Source: an uncultured Pseudomonadota bacterium (GTDB lineage Bacteria > Pseudomonadota > Gammaproteobacteria > Competibacterales > Competibacteraceae). Taken from it: DNA of 52,251 nucleotides. Of this stretch, positions 16,440 through 24,865 are shown piece by piece (position 1 is the stretch's first letter; the number at the start of each line of letters is the position of its first letter). Location: contig CAIMUS010000132.1 in the NCBI GenBank assembly GCA_903844665.1, positions 1 through 52,251 on the forward strand, in the 5' to 3' direction. A program made the position numbers and the translations under genes. Below the pieces are notes generated by a model that was not told where the DNA came from, searched no databases, and saw nothing but the letters and a program-made list of their open reading frames with translations.

Positions 16440-17783
16440 TTATAAGTCCCTGGCCAGGCGAAAACCCACGCTCCCGCCCCCGTAGAGCGGGCCGTCCCAG
16501 TTGCGCGCAGCCCCGCGCACCCTCCGCGGTTCGTCGTCCCACGAGCCGCCCCGCACCATCCGGGGACCTTTATCATCCTTGTTTACACATTTCAGCTCAG
16601 AGCCGTCGTAATCTTTAGAATATCCCGAACAAGTCCATTCGTAGACATTACCTGCCGTGTCATGCAATTTAAATTCATTAGCTTTAAACTGAGCTACTGG
16701 CGCAGTTTGTTTGTTATCCCACTGGCTGCCGCAGTCATTACAATTGGCATTGTTACTACTAACCTCATTACCCCACCAATAAGCAGTTTCGGTATTTGCG
16801 CGAGCTGCATATTCCCACTCTGCCTCTGTTAGCAACCGGTAACGCTTGTCCGTTATTTGTGACAACCAGTCGGCATACGCTACGGCATCATGCCATGACA
16901 CATTGATTACTGGTCGCCGACCCCGCCCCCAACCTTCGTCACCCGGTTTCTCCCGTCCCTTTGCTTCACAAAACCGGTCATATTCCTGAAACGTCACCTC
17001 GTATTGGCCAATCGCAAATGACTTGATCTTTACCCAGTGCCGGCGCTCATCAGAATTACGCCCTTTTTCGCTTTTCTCCGATCCCATCCAAAACTCTCCT
17101 TCCGGAATAACCACCATCTTTGGTCCTTCTGTTTTATCCGATAGTTCATCTCTAAATATTTCCCCTTCTTTACGTATAATTTTGGGTTCACTATCTAGAG
17201 CTTCTTTAACACAGTCGTATGCATCGCAGACTGCCACTGCCGCCAACGTTTTACCTATAGAACAATAGTTTATTGAGGGAGGTACGACTTTCAGGACCGT
17301 ACTCTTATAGAGAGAACCATTAATTTTGATGGTGCAGGGGGGTTCAAATGTGAAAGCACTATCAGATTTAGCTTCCTCCTTAAACACTTCGTTAACCTTT
17401 GATTCAAGCTCTTCTTTTGAATTTGTAGCATTTGCCTGAGCCTGTTTATAGGCTTTATCGACCATTTTTATAACAGGATCATCTTGCAAACTAGGATTAG
17501 TAGTTCTACTTTCCAACCATTTATTGATAATTATGCGGTCATCATTCGAAAGCTCTGAAAGAGCGGCTTGAAAACTCCTGATCCACTTAGGATTTTTATT
17601 AATTCTAACAATAATGTTAATAATATCATCTTTAGCATTGGGTTCTGAGGCATAAAATTCTCTAATTAATTTTTCTAAGTTTACAAAAAAATTACTTAAT
17701 TGACCCCCGTAAGCAGTGGGCACCGATTCTATCCAAAGGCAAAAAAACAGACTGATCATGACAACTACTATTGATTTTTTCAT
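16440..17783 (-). CDS. Secreted FGE-sulfatase (SUMF1) domain protein, possible DGR target
   Basis: This is a 447-residue protein with a clear signal peptide (MKKSIVVVMISLFFCLW...TAYG). A helical region of about 200 residues follows, then an FGE-sulfatase/C-type-lectin-like domain beginning at MVVIPEGEFWMGS and containing LTEAEWEYAAR and YEWTCSG. The start at 17783 has GGAG 8 bases upstream. The body is AT-rich, but the last 40 codons (16443-16560) are very GC-rich and end GFRLARDL. This ending, with NNC-type codons for D, G, L, Y and S at scattered positions, resembles the variable region of DGR target proteins. No DGR reverse transcriptase or template repeat is seen in the window. Enzymatic function is unlikely to be sulfatase activation. 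Confidence 0.8.
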   Translation of the reverse strand: MKKSIVVVMISLFFCLWIESVPTAYGGQLSNFFVNLEKLIREFYASEPNAKDDIINIIVRINKNPKWIRSFQAALSELSNDDRIIINKWLESRTTNPSLQDDPVIKMVDKAYKQAQANATNSKEELESKVNEVFKEEAKSDSAFTFEPPCTIKINGSLYKSTVLKVVPPSINYCSIGKTLAAVAVCDAYDCVKEALDSEPKIIRKEGEIFRDELSDKTEGPKMVVIPEGEFWMGSEKSEKGRNSDERRHWVKIKSFAIGQYEVTFQEYDRFCEAKGREKPGDEGWGRGRRPVINVSWHDAVAYADWLSQITDKRYRLLTEAEWEYAARANTETAYWWGNEVSSNNANCNDCGSQWDNKQTAPVAQFKANEFKLHDTAGNVYEWTCSGYSKDYDGSELKCVNKDDKGPRMVRGGSWDDEPRRVRGAARNWDGPLYGGGSVGFRLARDL

Positions 17784-17949
17784 CATCAAATCTCCATGGT
17801 GAGTGTTGTAGACTACGACAGTGATGGTTCTAAATTTGGTTATGATCTGGAACACTGAAAGTGGTTGCAACGAATGCAAGGGCGTTCAGCCAATAGCATT
17901 TACTCCATCAGTGGTCTTGCTGGCATTCACCACACGGGGACAGCCGGCG

Positions 17950-17990
17950 GTAGCCTGGATGGAGCGGAGCTTGCGGAGCGCAATCCAGGT
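17950..17990. repeat. REP-like element (TAGCCTGGAT family)
   Basis: The unit starts TAGCCTGGATGGAGCGGAGC and continues TTGCGGAGCGCAATCCAGG. It is the inverse of the copies at 19121-19162, 20995-21050 and 51426-51468, which read TGGATTGCGCTCCGCAAGC then TCGCTCCATCCAGGC. Confidence 0.72.
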
Positions 17991-18342
17991 TCCTCCCGAC
18001 CACTTCCACGCTGCTCCATCCATCCGCCTACAGAATCGATCTCGTCATTTGTATAGTACAACATAGCCGTAATAAAAACCAAGCAGTTCAGTCATACAAT
18101 CAGCCAGCGTCAGGAGAGCGATTGCTCGCTGCTGCGCCAGCTTCCAGGCCCCAGGACCGCCCTGATCAAACCCGACCGCATCCTCTGCATCCAGTAGGGT
18201 GCGCAAACGCACCCTGATCCAGCGCCTTGAGCCGCCGCTCGTACTGGAAAAACAGAAAGGTTACGTAGTGCGTACCCTACCGGGCTACGCGCGGGCTGAG
18301 CCGGCGGGCACGCCGGTGCTACGTGCCCACAGGGTGGGCCGT
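17991..18342. other. Gene-free stretch with degenerate repeats
   Basis: No gene is supported here. It contains a GGGTGCGC..ACGCACCC unit (18197-18214), a GTGCGTACCCTACC stretch near 18270, and a GTGCCCACAGGGTGGGC unit near 18322-18340. These are degraded REP sequences. Confidence 0.55.
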
Positions 18343-18753
18343 TCAATGATTGGGAGTGATGAGTTGTACCGAGGGAAAATAGTTACTGACCCGCCGTGGG
18401 TCACGGGTCAGCAGCGGCATGTTGGTTACGGCGGCATGGGCGCCGATATAGAAGTCGGGTAGCGGGTGCACCCGCAATCCACCGCCCCGGCGATAGGCTA
18501 AAAAAGCTTTGCCCGCCAGAAACAAGGCGTCCCAGGGGATCGGTTCACGCCTGAATAAATGCGGCGGCAATGCGGCTTCCACCTCTTCAGGGCGCTCATA
18601 ACCGATGGATACTTCGGTATAAATGATTGGATTGATGCATAACGCCCCCTGGTTGGCATACTCGCCGAGCATGGCGCTCGACCATGCGAACCAGTGCGGA
18701 TCGCGCGTGGCGACATCCAGAATGACCGAGCTATCGACCAGGATCGTCGTCAT
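18343..18753 (-). CDS. vapC: PIN domain toxin VapC
   Basis: This is a 136-residue PIN-domain ribonuclease. Acidic residues are in the expected places: D in ILVDSSVILDV near the start, E in IIYTEVSIGY, D in LPDFYIGAHA, and D in LLTRDPRRV near the end. VapC toxins cleave RNA such as tRNA. The start overlaps the stop of the upstream AbrB-type antitoxin by 4 bases (ATGA), so they are translationally coupled. Confidence 0.87.
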   Translation of the reverse strand: MTTILVDSSVILDVATRDPHWFAWSSAMLGEYANQGALCINPIIYTEVSIGYERPEEVEAALPPHLFRREPIPWDALFLAGKAFLAYRRGGGLRVHPLPDFYIGAHAAVTNMPLLTRDPRRVSNYFPSVQLITPNH

Positions 18754-18977
18754 TCATCCCCTCGGGTCAACTGCAATATTTCATCGGTGGAGAGGCGGGC
18801 ATTGGCGCTGCCAGCCAGAATCGCAAGCACCTGATTGCCGGGAGGGGCTACCTCCCGCTTGCGCAGGTAGACCCGCTTACCTTCCACGACGAATTCAACG
18901 TCGCTGTGGGGCGTGATGCCCAACTGTTCCCGAATATCTCTGGGAATGGTGACCTGACCTTTAACGGTAACGCGCAT
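18750..18977 (-). CDS. vapB: AbrB/MazE-type antitoxin VapB
   Basis: This is a 75-residue protein with an N-terminal SpoVT/AbrB swapped-hairpin DNA-binding domain: VTVKGQVTIPRDIREQLGI, followed by VEFVVEGKRVYLRKR. The C-terminal tail would wrap and inhibit the PIN toxin. It is the first gene of the vapBC pair and probably represses its own promoter. Confidence 0.85.
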   Translation of the reverse strand: MRVTVKGQVTIPRDIREQLGITPHSDVEFVVEGKRVYLRKREVAPPGNQVLAILAGSANARLSTDEILQLTRGDE

Positions 18978-19120
18978 AGTTAAGTTGCTCGATAGAGCGA
19001 GAAGTATTACCCGATGAAGTCATACTTAGCATAAGTTCTCAGCGGATCGGATTCAACCCTGAAAGCACCCGGCATCTCCGGCTGTTTGACGCTGCCAGGG
19101 TAAAAGAGTCCATAGCCGGC

Positions 19121-19248
19121 GTAGCCTGGATTGCGCTCCGCAAGCTTCGCTCCATCCAGGCTTCTATGAGGAAATCCGTCCAGCGTGGCCCATTTCGGCC
19201 TGGCGACCCGTCCTCGGCGCCACACTCACCGCCAGGCCAGGATGGGCC
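19121..19248. repeat. REP-like element and a separate long inverted repeat
   Basis: 19121-19162 is a copy of the TAGCCTGGATTGCGCTCCGC family. Next to it, 19187-19205 (GGCCCATTTCGGCCTGGCG) and 19230-19248 (CGCCAGGCCAGGATGGGCC) form a near-perfect 19-base inverted repeat with a 24-base loop. No gene is supported from 18978 to 19362. Confidence 0.65.
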
Positions 19249-19270
19249 ACCCCCGGTCACTGGAACCCAG

Positions 19271-19358
19271 CTTCTATCCGGGTCGATCCGGAAACCGACC
19301 CCCTTATACCGCATGCTGTCCAGTTATCGCTGGACTTCCTCATGGTATCTACGCTGGC
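19271..19358. repeat. 88-bp two-hairpin repeat, copy 1
   Basis: This sequence recurs at 36280-36367 with about 90% identity. Each copy holds two small hairpins, GGGTCG..CGACCC and GTCCAG..CTGGAC (the second is slightly damaged in copy 2). The end is TTCCTCATGGTATCTACGCT. Confidence 0.7.
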
Positions 19359-19362
19359 TACG

Positions 19363-19524
19363 CTGGCTGTCTGCCAAGGCTTCCGTACCTGATCGCGCTC
19401 AGCCTGCCGCCGCCGGTACTCATTCACCAGTTCCGATGATGCCTGCCAGGCGTCCCGACACAGCGCCACGAAGGGCGCCAGTGCCTGGCTTTCCGGTAAC
19501 AGCGCGCTACCGGTTATCGGTCTG
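19363..19524 (-). pseudogene. Duplicated 3' fragment of the fic gene
   Basis: This stretch is nearly identical to 13892-14056, the 3' end of fic and a few bases beyond. Differences are a 3-base deletion near the left end (CCAAGG versus CCATCAAGG) and one C/T change. It encodes only the last residues of Fic (ALCRDAWQASSELVNEYRR) and abuts a truncated transposase at TCTGGG. It is a recent duplication, not a gene. Confidence 0.85.
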
Positions 19525-20041
19525 GGTCATCTTTGCTGTGGCCAAACTGCACTAAGCCGCCGTCCACGACCTCGTGGTAAGCCGATACCGTGGTGGCATC
19601 GCAGCGAATCACCTCGACGGGTAAGTGGTAGACCTGCACGCTGCGCTCGTTCAACTCCTGTTCGATCGGATGCCAATAGGCCGGCTGGCTCAGATACTTC
19701 AATAACACTGCCAGCCGATCATCACTAAAATCTAACGGGTCGATGGCCTGACCCGTCACCTGGCTCAGCGTCTGCTTCATCTCCCTCACATAGGCTTCCA
19801 CCGACACTTTGCGGTGGTCCCCTTCGGTCAGGATATACGCCAGCCAAATCACCGCCGTCCAGCCCCAACTTAAACCCCGTTGCTTCCAGTGCCGGGGCAG
19901 GTGGTTATCCAACACCGCCACCATCCCCATCTTAATCATGTGCCCCAGCAGTAACGCCACATCATCCACCCGCTCCGTGGTGATCACCAGTGCAGCCGTG
20001 CTCAGCACGGTCTGGGCGGGTTCATCAAGTTCGGTTATCAT
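19525..20041 (-). pseudogene. Truncated IS1634-type transposase (N-terminal part)
   Basis: About 170 residues resemble the N-terminal DUF4277 and start of the DDE domain of IS1634-family transposases: VDDVALLLGHMIKMGMVAVL, ...FSDDRLAVLLKYLS and the first catalytic-region block VIRCDATTVSAYHEV. The frame is cut at FGHSKDD, just where the Fic fragment joins; the remaining two thirds of the protein are missing. The start codon at 20041 and part of the upstream end remain (20042-20150). It cannot transpose by itself. Confidence 0.72.
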
Positions 20042-20185
20042 GACGCTATCCTCATCGTGGGGGTGCCGCTAAGGATAGCAACTCATTGTTTGAAAATACA
20101 TTCCTCAACAAATCTCAGGGGCCCTTCCGAAAATTCAGTTTTTAAGGTCCTTATTGAGCGAATGAAGAGAAATTGAGGTAAAGAT

Positions 20186-20491
20186 ATGAATCACAAGCGT
20201 TTGCGACGTGAGGAGGTACTTGAGGTACTGCACCGCTACAAGCAGGAGTTCGAGCGTCGATACGGCGTAACCGCACTGGGTGTTTTTGGCTCGGTTGCCC
20301 GCAACGACGCGACGGAAACCAGCGATGTCGATGTGGTAGTGCGGTTGCGTGATCCTGATCTTTTCTCTCTGGTGCATATCAAAGAGACGCTGGAACAAGC
20401 ATTCGATGGGCCAGTGGATATCATCCATTACCGAGAACGGATGAATGCGTTTCTGAAAAGTCGCATCGACCAGGAGGCCATCTATGTCTAA
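20186..20491 (+). CDS. mntA: Nucleotidyltransferase antitoxin MntA
   Basis: This is a 101-residue minimal nucleotidyltransferase. The catalytic motif GSVARNDATETSDVDVVV shows the GS followed by the D.D pair. In type VII TA systems MntA inactivates the HepT RNase by adding AMP to a tyrosine. It overlaps hepT by 8 bases. A GAGG lies shortly before the start. Confidence 0.86.
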   Translation: MNHKRLRREEVLEVLHRYKQEFERRYGVTALGVFGSVARNDATETSDVDVVVRLRDPDLFSLVHIKETLEQAFDGPVDIIHYRERMNAFLKSRIDQEAIYV

Positions 20492-20867
20492 TACCGCGTT
20501 GATCCACGAGATCCTATCGCAGATACTCATGGCGGCTCGACGGATTGAACGGCGGTCTACGTCGATCCAAACACCCGATGATTTTTTAAATTCCGAAGAG
20601 GGAGTGGACAAACTGGATGGTATCTGCATGATGCTTATCGCTATCGGAGAGAGCCTGAAAAACCTTGATAAGATCACGGCTGGAGCTTTGCTGCAAAAAT
20701 ATCCAGAAATCGATTGGAAGGGTGCTAAAGGAGCACGTGATATTATCAGTCACCACTACTTCGACCTGAATGCCGATGCAGTTTTTGGTATATGCCGGAA
20801 ACACATTCCAGCTTTAATTCTCACCATCGAGAAGATGATTCAGCACATTGACAATGGCTCTGCTTAG
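20484..20867 (+). CDS. hepT: HEPN domain RNase toxin HepT
   Basis: This is a 127-residue HEPN protein. The RNase motif R....H is seen as RDIISHHYF near residues 89-97, with the neighbouring tyrosine that MntA modifies. The helical N-terminal half has LIAIGESLKN, typical of HepT. It forms a type VII TA pair with the upstream nucleotidyltransferase. Confidence 0.86.
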   Translation: MSNTALIHEILSQILMAARRIERRSTSIQTPDDFLNSEEGVDKLDGICMMLIAIGESLKNLDKITAGALLQKYPEIDWKGAKGARDIISHHYFDLNADAVFGICRKHIPALILTIEKMIQHIDNGSA

Positions 20868-20994
20868 ATATCAAGCTTGATCCTGATGATATCTAATCAA
20901 TTACTAACCGATGGCGCTGATTGAATGCCAATAGCGAATTTAAGCTATCAGGTGCAGCCACGGGCACGCTTCGTTTTGTCCAGCAGCCGGCTAG

Positions 20995-21050
20995 CCGGCG
21001 TAGCCTGGATTACGCTTTGCAAGCTCCGCTCCATCCAGGCTACGCCGGCT
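20995..21050. repeat. REP-like element (TAGCCTGGAT family), long palindrome
   Basis: Outer arms AGCCGGCGTAGCCTGGAT and ATCCAGGCTACGCCGGCT are perfectly complementary. The inner TACGCTTTGCAAGCTCCGCT is shared with other copies. It lies between hepT and the GH1 gene, which converge, so it may help end transcription. Confidence 0.75.
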
Positions 21051-21102
21051 TTACAGGACTGTCATAATCACTACCGGTGTCTGCCTGCGATTGCAACAAC
21101 GC

Positions 21103-22461
21103 TCAACCCTCTTCCTCCCACAACGCCTCGCCGCGGCTGCGAATCACCCTGGCATAGAACTGCCCACTGGATTTGGGAATCCTTCGCTGCGTCGCGTAAT
21201 CCACATGGACGATGCCGAAGCGCTTGGAATAGCCGTGACACCATTCGAGATTGTCCAGCAGCGACCAGACGAAATACCCTTGCAAATTGACGCCGCTGGC
21301 GATCGCGGTATAGGCGGCCTTCAAGTGCTCGCGCAGATAGGTAAGCCTTAAAGGGTCTTCCACCCGCCCTCCGATGACCTCGGGATCCTCGAAAGCCGCG
21401 CCGTTTTCGGTGAGAAACAGCGGCAGATCGCCGTAGCGACGCTTGACCCATTGCAGGGTATCGACCAGCCCCTGGGGATGGACCTCCCAGTCCACCGCCG
21501 TATGGAGATTGTGATCCTGCCGGACCCGGCTGGCGCGCACCAGCAGCGCCTGTGGATCGTCGCGAACGACCGAGCGGGTGTAGTAATTGACGCCCAGAAA
21601 ATCGACAGGCTGGCGGATATGATCCAGATCGGCCTGCATAAAATTCGGCCAGTCGGCGCCGAATAGCTCGCTCAGTACCTTGGGATAAGTCCCGAAAAAT
21701 ACCGGGTCCAGATACCAGCGGTTCATATAGGCATGGGCGCGGACGGTGGCGGCCCGATCTTCCGGAGCCAGCGAGATGGGATACTTGGGCTCCAGATTCA
21801 CCACCAGTCCGATCCGATGCCGGCCTTCGGCGCGATACGCCTGTACGGCAGTCGCATGCGCCCGCAACAGATTGTGAGCGGCCAACGGCGTTTCGGCGAG
21901 GCTGGCGTGACCCGGCGCATGGACGCCATGCAGATAACCGGCATCCACGCTGACCCAGGGTTCGTTCAGAGTGGCCCAGTACTGGACCCGATCATCCAAT
22001 GCCCGAAACAGAATTTGCGCATAATCGGCGAACCAGGCGGCGCAGTCGCGGTTCAACCAGCCGCCCCGGTCATCGAGCGCCGCCGGCAGATCCCAATGGT
22101 AGAGCGTCACGAATGGCTGAATTCCCTGCTCCAACAGGGCATCGATCAGGCGCTGGTAGAAATCCAGACCCGCCGGATTCACCCGACCACGTCCTTCCGG
22201 CAACACCCGGCCCCAGGCGATGCTGAAACGATAGGCCTGTAATCCCAATTCCTTCATCAGGCGAACGTCGTCCTCGAAGCGGCGATAATGGTCGCAGGCC
22301 ATATCCCCGGTATCGTCGTCATGGATGCGCCCCGGCATGCGGGAGAATCGATGCCAGATACTGGGGCCGGCGCCGTCGGCCAACGGCGAGCCTTCGATCT
22401 GATAGGCGGAAGTCGCCGCGCCCCACAAAAAATTCTCAGGAAAACAGTGATTATCCTGCAT
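21103..22461 (-). CDS. Glycoside hydrolase family 1 beta-glucosidase
   Basis: This is a 452-residue GH1 enzyme, a retaining beta-glycosidase acting on short beta-glucosides. It starts with CFPENFLWGAATSAYQIEG. The acid/base glutamate is E167 in TLNEP and the nucleophile is E352 in LTENGAA. The active-site NYYTR block and the C-terminal GYFVWSLLDNLEW segment are present. There is no signal peptide, so it is cytoplasmic. Length and motifs are normal. It is convergent with hepT and follows the MenE-like gene with a 23-base gap, so the two may share a transcript. Confidence 0.93.
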   Translation of the reverse strand: MQDNHCFPENFLWGAATSAYQIEGSPLADGAGPSIWHRFSRMPGRIHDDDTGDMACDHYRRFEDDVRLMKELGLQAYRFSIAWGRVLPEGRGRVNPAGLDFYQRLIDALLEQGIQPFVTLYHWDLPAALDDRGGWLNRDCAAWFADYAQILFRALDDRVQYWATLNEPWVSVDAGYLHGVHAPGHASLAETPLAAHNLLRAHATAVQAYRAEGRHRIGLVVNLEPKYPISLAPEDRAATVRAHAYMNRWYLDPVFFGTYPKVLSELFGADWPNFMQADLDHIRQPVDFLGVNYYTRSVVRDDPQALLVRASRVRQDHNLHTAVDWEVHPQGLVDTLQWVKRRYGDLPLFLTENGAAFEDPEVIGGRVEDPLRLTYLREHLKAAYTAIASGVNLQGYFVWSLLDNLEWCHGYSKRFGIVHVDYATQRRIPKSSGQFYARVIRSRGEALWEEEG

Positions 22462-22484
22462 AGCTTTATCTCGTAAACCAGCCC

Positions 22485-23597
22485 CTACCCTTCAGCCGGA
22501 ACCGACAATCCCGCCAGATTGGCCCGGCGGTCCAGTTTGCCTGTCGGGGTTTCCAGCAAGCGCGGTCGGAAGTAAAAATAGCGGGGGACCTCATAGTGAT
22601 GCAGCCATCCCTGCCGCAGCCGGGCGCGAAGCTCGGCTGTAACCGCCGGCGCCATCGGCGGTCCCTCGATAACAGCCACCACGGCCTGCGTCCATTGCGG
22701 ATGGGACAGCGGACCGACAAAAAATCGTCGGCCGGCAAGGAGCGGATACTGCAACAGTAACTGCTCCAGCACCTTTTCCACCTTCTCCGCCTGTACCTTG
22801 AAACCGCCGCTGTTGATGGCGTTATCCAGCCGCCCCAGCCACCGAAACGAGCCATTCGGCCCGAGTTCGATCCGGTCGTTGGTCAGCAGCGGCCGGTCAC
22901 CGGTCAGGACCGATTTCACCATCAGACAGTCGTGCGGCCCAAGACTGATTTCCACGCCGTCGAGTGGCTGAAACCAGTCGCTGGCCTGGGGACCGTTCAA
23001 CCGCCGTAGCGCGATATGACTAACCGTTTCCGTCATCCCGTAAGTGTGATAGACCGGCGCTTCCAACGTGGCGATTTGCTGTAACAGGCAGTCATCGACA
23101 GGCGTGCCGCCAACCAGAATGGCCCGCATGCAGTCGAGGATAGCTTTCTTCGCGGGCGTGGCGGTGAGGATTTCCTGCAATTGCAAGGGCACGAAAGCAG
23201 CGAAATCGAATCGGGTCTCTTCGGTACATGCGGCCAGGGGATTGCGGCTCGGGGTAACCACGGTCAGCTTCAGACCCAGTTCGAAACCTCTGACCAGCAT
23301 CATCAGGCCGGCGACATGTTCGGTGGAAAGGCAAGCCAGGGCGGTATCGCCGGCCCGCAGACCTAATATTCGCCCCGTCAGCCGGGCGCTGGCGCGCATC
23401 CGTTCGCGCTGGAGGGTAATAGCCTTGGGCTTACCGGTGGAACCGGAAGTCGGCACTACGAAGCTTTCCTGTCCCGCCAGCCACTGGCGACAGAATTGCA
23501 GGGTGTGCCACTCATAAGGGCTGAAATCGGCTGCGTTGTTCTCGTCGAAGCAGGCCGGCGCAATCCGCCTGCCGTTGAGAGTCAACCAGGGCATCAT
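22485..23597 (-). CDS. AMP-binding ligase, MenE-like
   Basis: This is a protein of about 370 residues of the ANL adenylate-forming superfamily. The P-loop is VVPTSGSTGKPKAI, the A5 block is YGMTETVSH, and the A8 hinge is GRLDNAINSGGFKV. The final lysine block is TPTGKLDRR. The compact size without a long N-terminal lobe resembles O-succinylbenzoyl-CoA ligase MenE. No other menaquinone gene is in the window, so the substrate is uncertain. Two adjacent ATGs (23597, 23594) follow the Uma2 stop within 10 bases; the long upstream extension of the frame runs through the Uma2 gene and is not credible. Confidence 0.78.
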   Translation of the reverse strand: MMPWLTLNGRRIAPACFDENNAADFSPYEWHTLQFCRQWLAGQESFVVPTSGSTGKPKAITLQRERMRASARLTGRILGLRAGDTALACLSTEHVAGLMMLVRGFELGLKLTVVTPSRNPLAACTEETRFDFAAFVPLQLQEILTATPAKKAILDCMRAILVGGTPVDDCLLQQIATLEAPVYHTYGMTETVSHIALRRLNGPQASDWFQPLDGVEISLGPHDCLMVKSVLTGDRPLLTNDRIELGPNGSFRWLGRLDNAINSGGFKVQAEKVEKVLEQLLLQYPLLAGRRFFVGPLSHPQWTQAVVAVIEGPPMAPAVTAELRARLRQGWLHHYEVPRYFYFRPRLLETPTGKLDRRANLAGLSVPAEG

Positions 23598-23602
23598 CGC
23601 CG

Positions 23603-24316
23603 CTAACAGGAAAAATCGATCCCTTGCTGCTTCAGCAAGGCTCGCAAGCGCGCTAGTTCGGCTTCGGCCGCCTCGGCCCGCTGCGCTTCCTGTCCAGCCC
23701 GCTGCGCTTCCTGCTCGGCCCGCTGCGCTTCCTGCTCGGCCCGCTGGGCCATCTCCACATAGCTGACAAAGCGCCGGCCATCCGGTCCGGTCAGGCACAG
23801 GTCCATTCCATCCAGCTCGAACCGCACCACCAACCGGGGACTGATCCAACCGCGCATCTGGGCGATTTCCACCAACCGCCCGCCCTGCCGCCACCAGCCT
23901 TGCAGGCGCCCGAGGTCGGGATCGTACAGGTAGTATTCCTTGACTCCGTAGCGCTCGTAGAACGCCAGTTTTTCGGCCATCTCTTTGCGGGTATTGCCCG
24001 GCGACAGCACTTCGAACACGACCTGCGGCGCCAGACCATCTTCTTCCCACTGTTTGTATGAACCTCGGTCGCCCTTAGGACGGCCGAACGCCACCAGCGC
24101 ATCCGGGGCGATCCGGGTCTTGTTGTCGCCTTCCACCGGATACCAGAGTAAATCGCCAGCGACGAACACATTGGGATCATTGGCAAACAGGGCTTCAAGA
24201 CCACCGACCAGGGTGAATATCCAGCGAAGTTGTTTGGTGTTATCGGACATCGGCTTACCGTCGCTGTCGGGGTAGATGATGGGTTTGACGGGGGTTTTCA
24301 GTGGATTCGTGTGCAT
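23603..24316 (-). CDS. Uma2 family endonuclease with C-terminal coiled repeat
   Basis: This is a Uma2/DUF820-type protein of 237 residues. The nuclease-like core is IAPDALVAFG, then VVFEVLSPGNTRKEMAEKL and FYERYGVKEYYLYDPD. A C-terminal helix contains 7-residue repeats of RAEQEAQ, encoded by 21-base tandem repeats (about 23685-23755). The start at 24316 (MHTNPLKTPVKPIIYPD) is preferred. The function is unknown. Confidence 0.83.
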   Translation of the reverse strand: MHTNPLKTPVKPIIYPDSDGKPMSDNTKQLRWIFTLVGGLEALFANDPNVFVAGDLLWYPVEGDNKTRIAPDALVAFGRPKGDRGSYKQWEEDGLAPQVVFEVLSPGNTRKEMAEKLAFYERYGVKEYYLYDPDLGRLQGWWRQGGRLVEIAQMRGWISPRLVVRFELDGMDLCLTGPDGRRFVSYVEMAQRAEQEAQRAEQEAQRAGQEAQRAEAAEAELARLRALLKQQGIDFSC

Positions 24317-24590
24317 GGCCGCTACCCAGGGTGATAAGAGAGTCAAAGCAAAGTATAACGTCACCTTGTCGCTTTCGACAGTAACCCGTAGGTCGGGCAC
24401 AGGATGTGCCCAACAGACGTTGCCTGAACATCGGCTCCCATGTCGGGTTACAGTGCGCCCCCAAGTAACCCTACAAAGTTGGCGCTTCCGAAAGAGGTTT
24501 TCGGCCGGACACTACCTAACAAACCGATCTTGTACTGCTGACTAAAGGTAGTATTTTGCTGCCAGTTATACCGCACCCGGGAGATTACTC

Positions 24591-24851
24591 ATGGGGATGT
24601 CAGTCAAGCTGTCCGATGACTTGGTCTTGTCGGCACGGTTGGAAGCCGAGGCGACAGACCGCTCCATCACAGCCCAGATCGAGCACTGGGCCAAGCTGGG
24701 CCGTGCTGTCGAAGCAGCGTTGAAACACGCGGATGTTCTGGCGCTGAAGCGCAGCGTGACATTTAAAAGGGAACAACGTCTAATGTTTCACGTGAAACAT
24801 TGCTCACGCAGTGTTCCACGTGAAACAGTAAATGTCTTATGTTCCACGTGA
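24591..24851 (+). CDS. ParD-like antitoxin family protein
   Basis: This is an 86-residue protein. The first 55 residues (SVKLSDDLVLSARLEAEATD, then AQIEHWAKLGRAVEAAL) resemble the ParD-like antitoxin family PF11903 with a ribbon-helix-helix start. The last 20 or so residues are encoded by a run of parS palindromes and have no family likeness, so the original end may be lost. No toxin partner is adjacent. GGGAG precedes the start. Confidence 0.62.
   Translation: MGMSVKLSDDLVLSARLEAEATDRSITAQIEHWAKLGRAVEAALKHADVLALKRSVTFKREQRLMFHVKHCSRSVPRETVNVLCST
24784..24799. promoter_or_regulatory. parS site 1
   Basis: TGTTTCACGTGAAACA is a perfect match to the chromosomal parS consensus bound by ParB. 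It overlaps the 3' end of the ParD-like gene. Confidence 0.92.
24812..24827. promoter_or_regulatory. parS site 2
   Basis: TGTTCCACGTGAAACA fits the parS consensus, where the fifth base varies. It starts 28 bases after site 1. Confidence 0.9.
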
Positions 24852-24855
24852 AACA
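24840..24855. promoter_or_regulatory. parS site 3
   Basis: TGTTCCACGTGAAACA again, 28 bases after site 2. Three regularly spaced sites lie just beyond the end of the nSTAND gene. Confidence 0.9.
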
Positions 24856-24865
24856 ATGATCCTGC

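Noticed and set aside
22485-24050. Long N-terminal extension (151 codons) of the MenE-like gene
   Set aside because: It runs in another frame through the Uma2 gene and is low-complexity (GSAAGRAGS), without family similarity.
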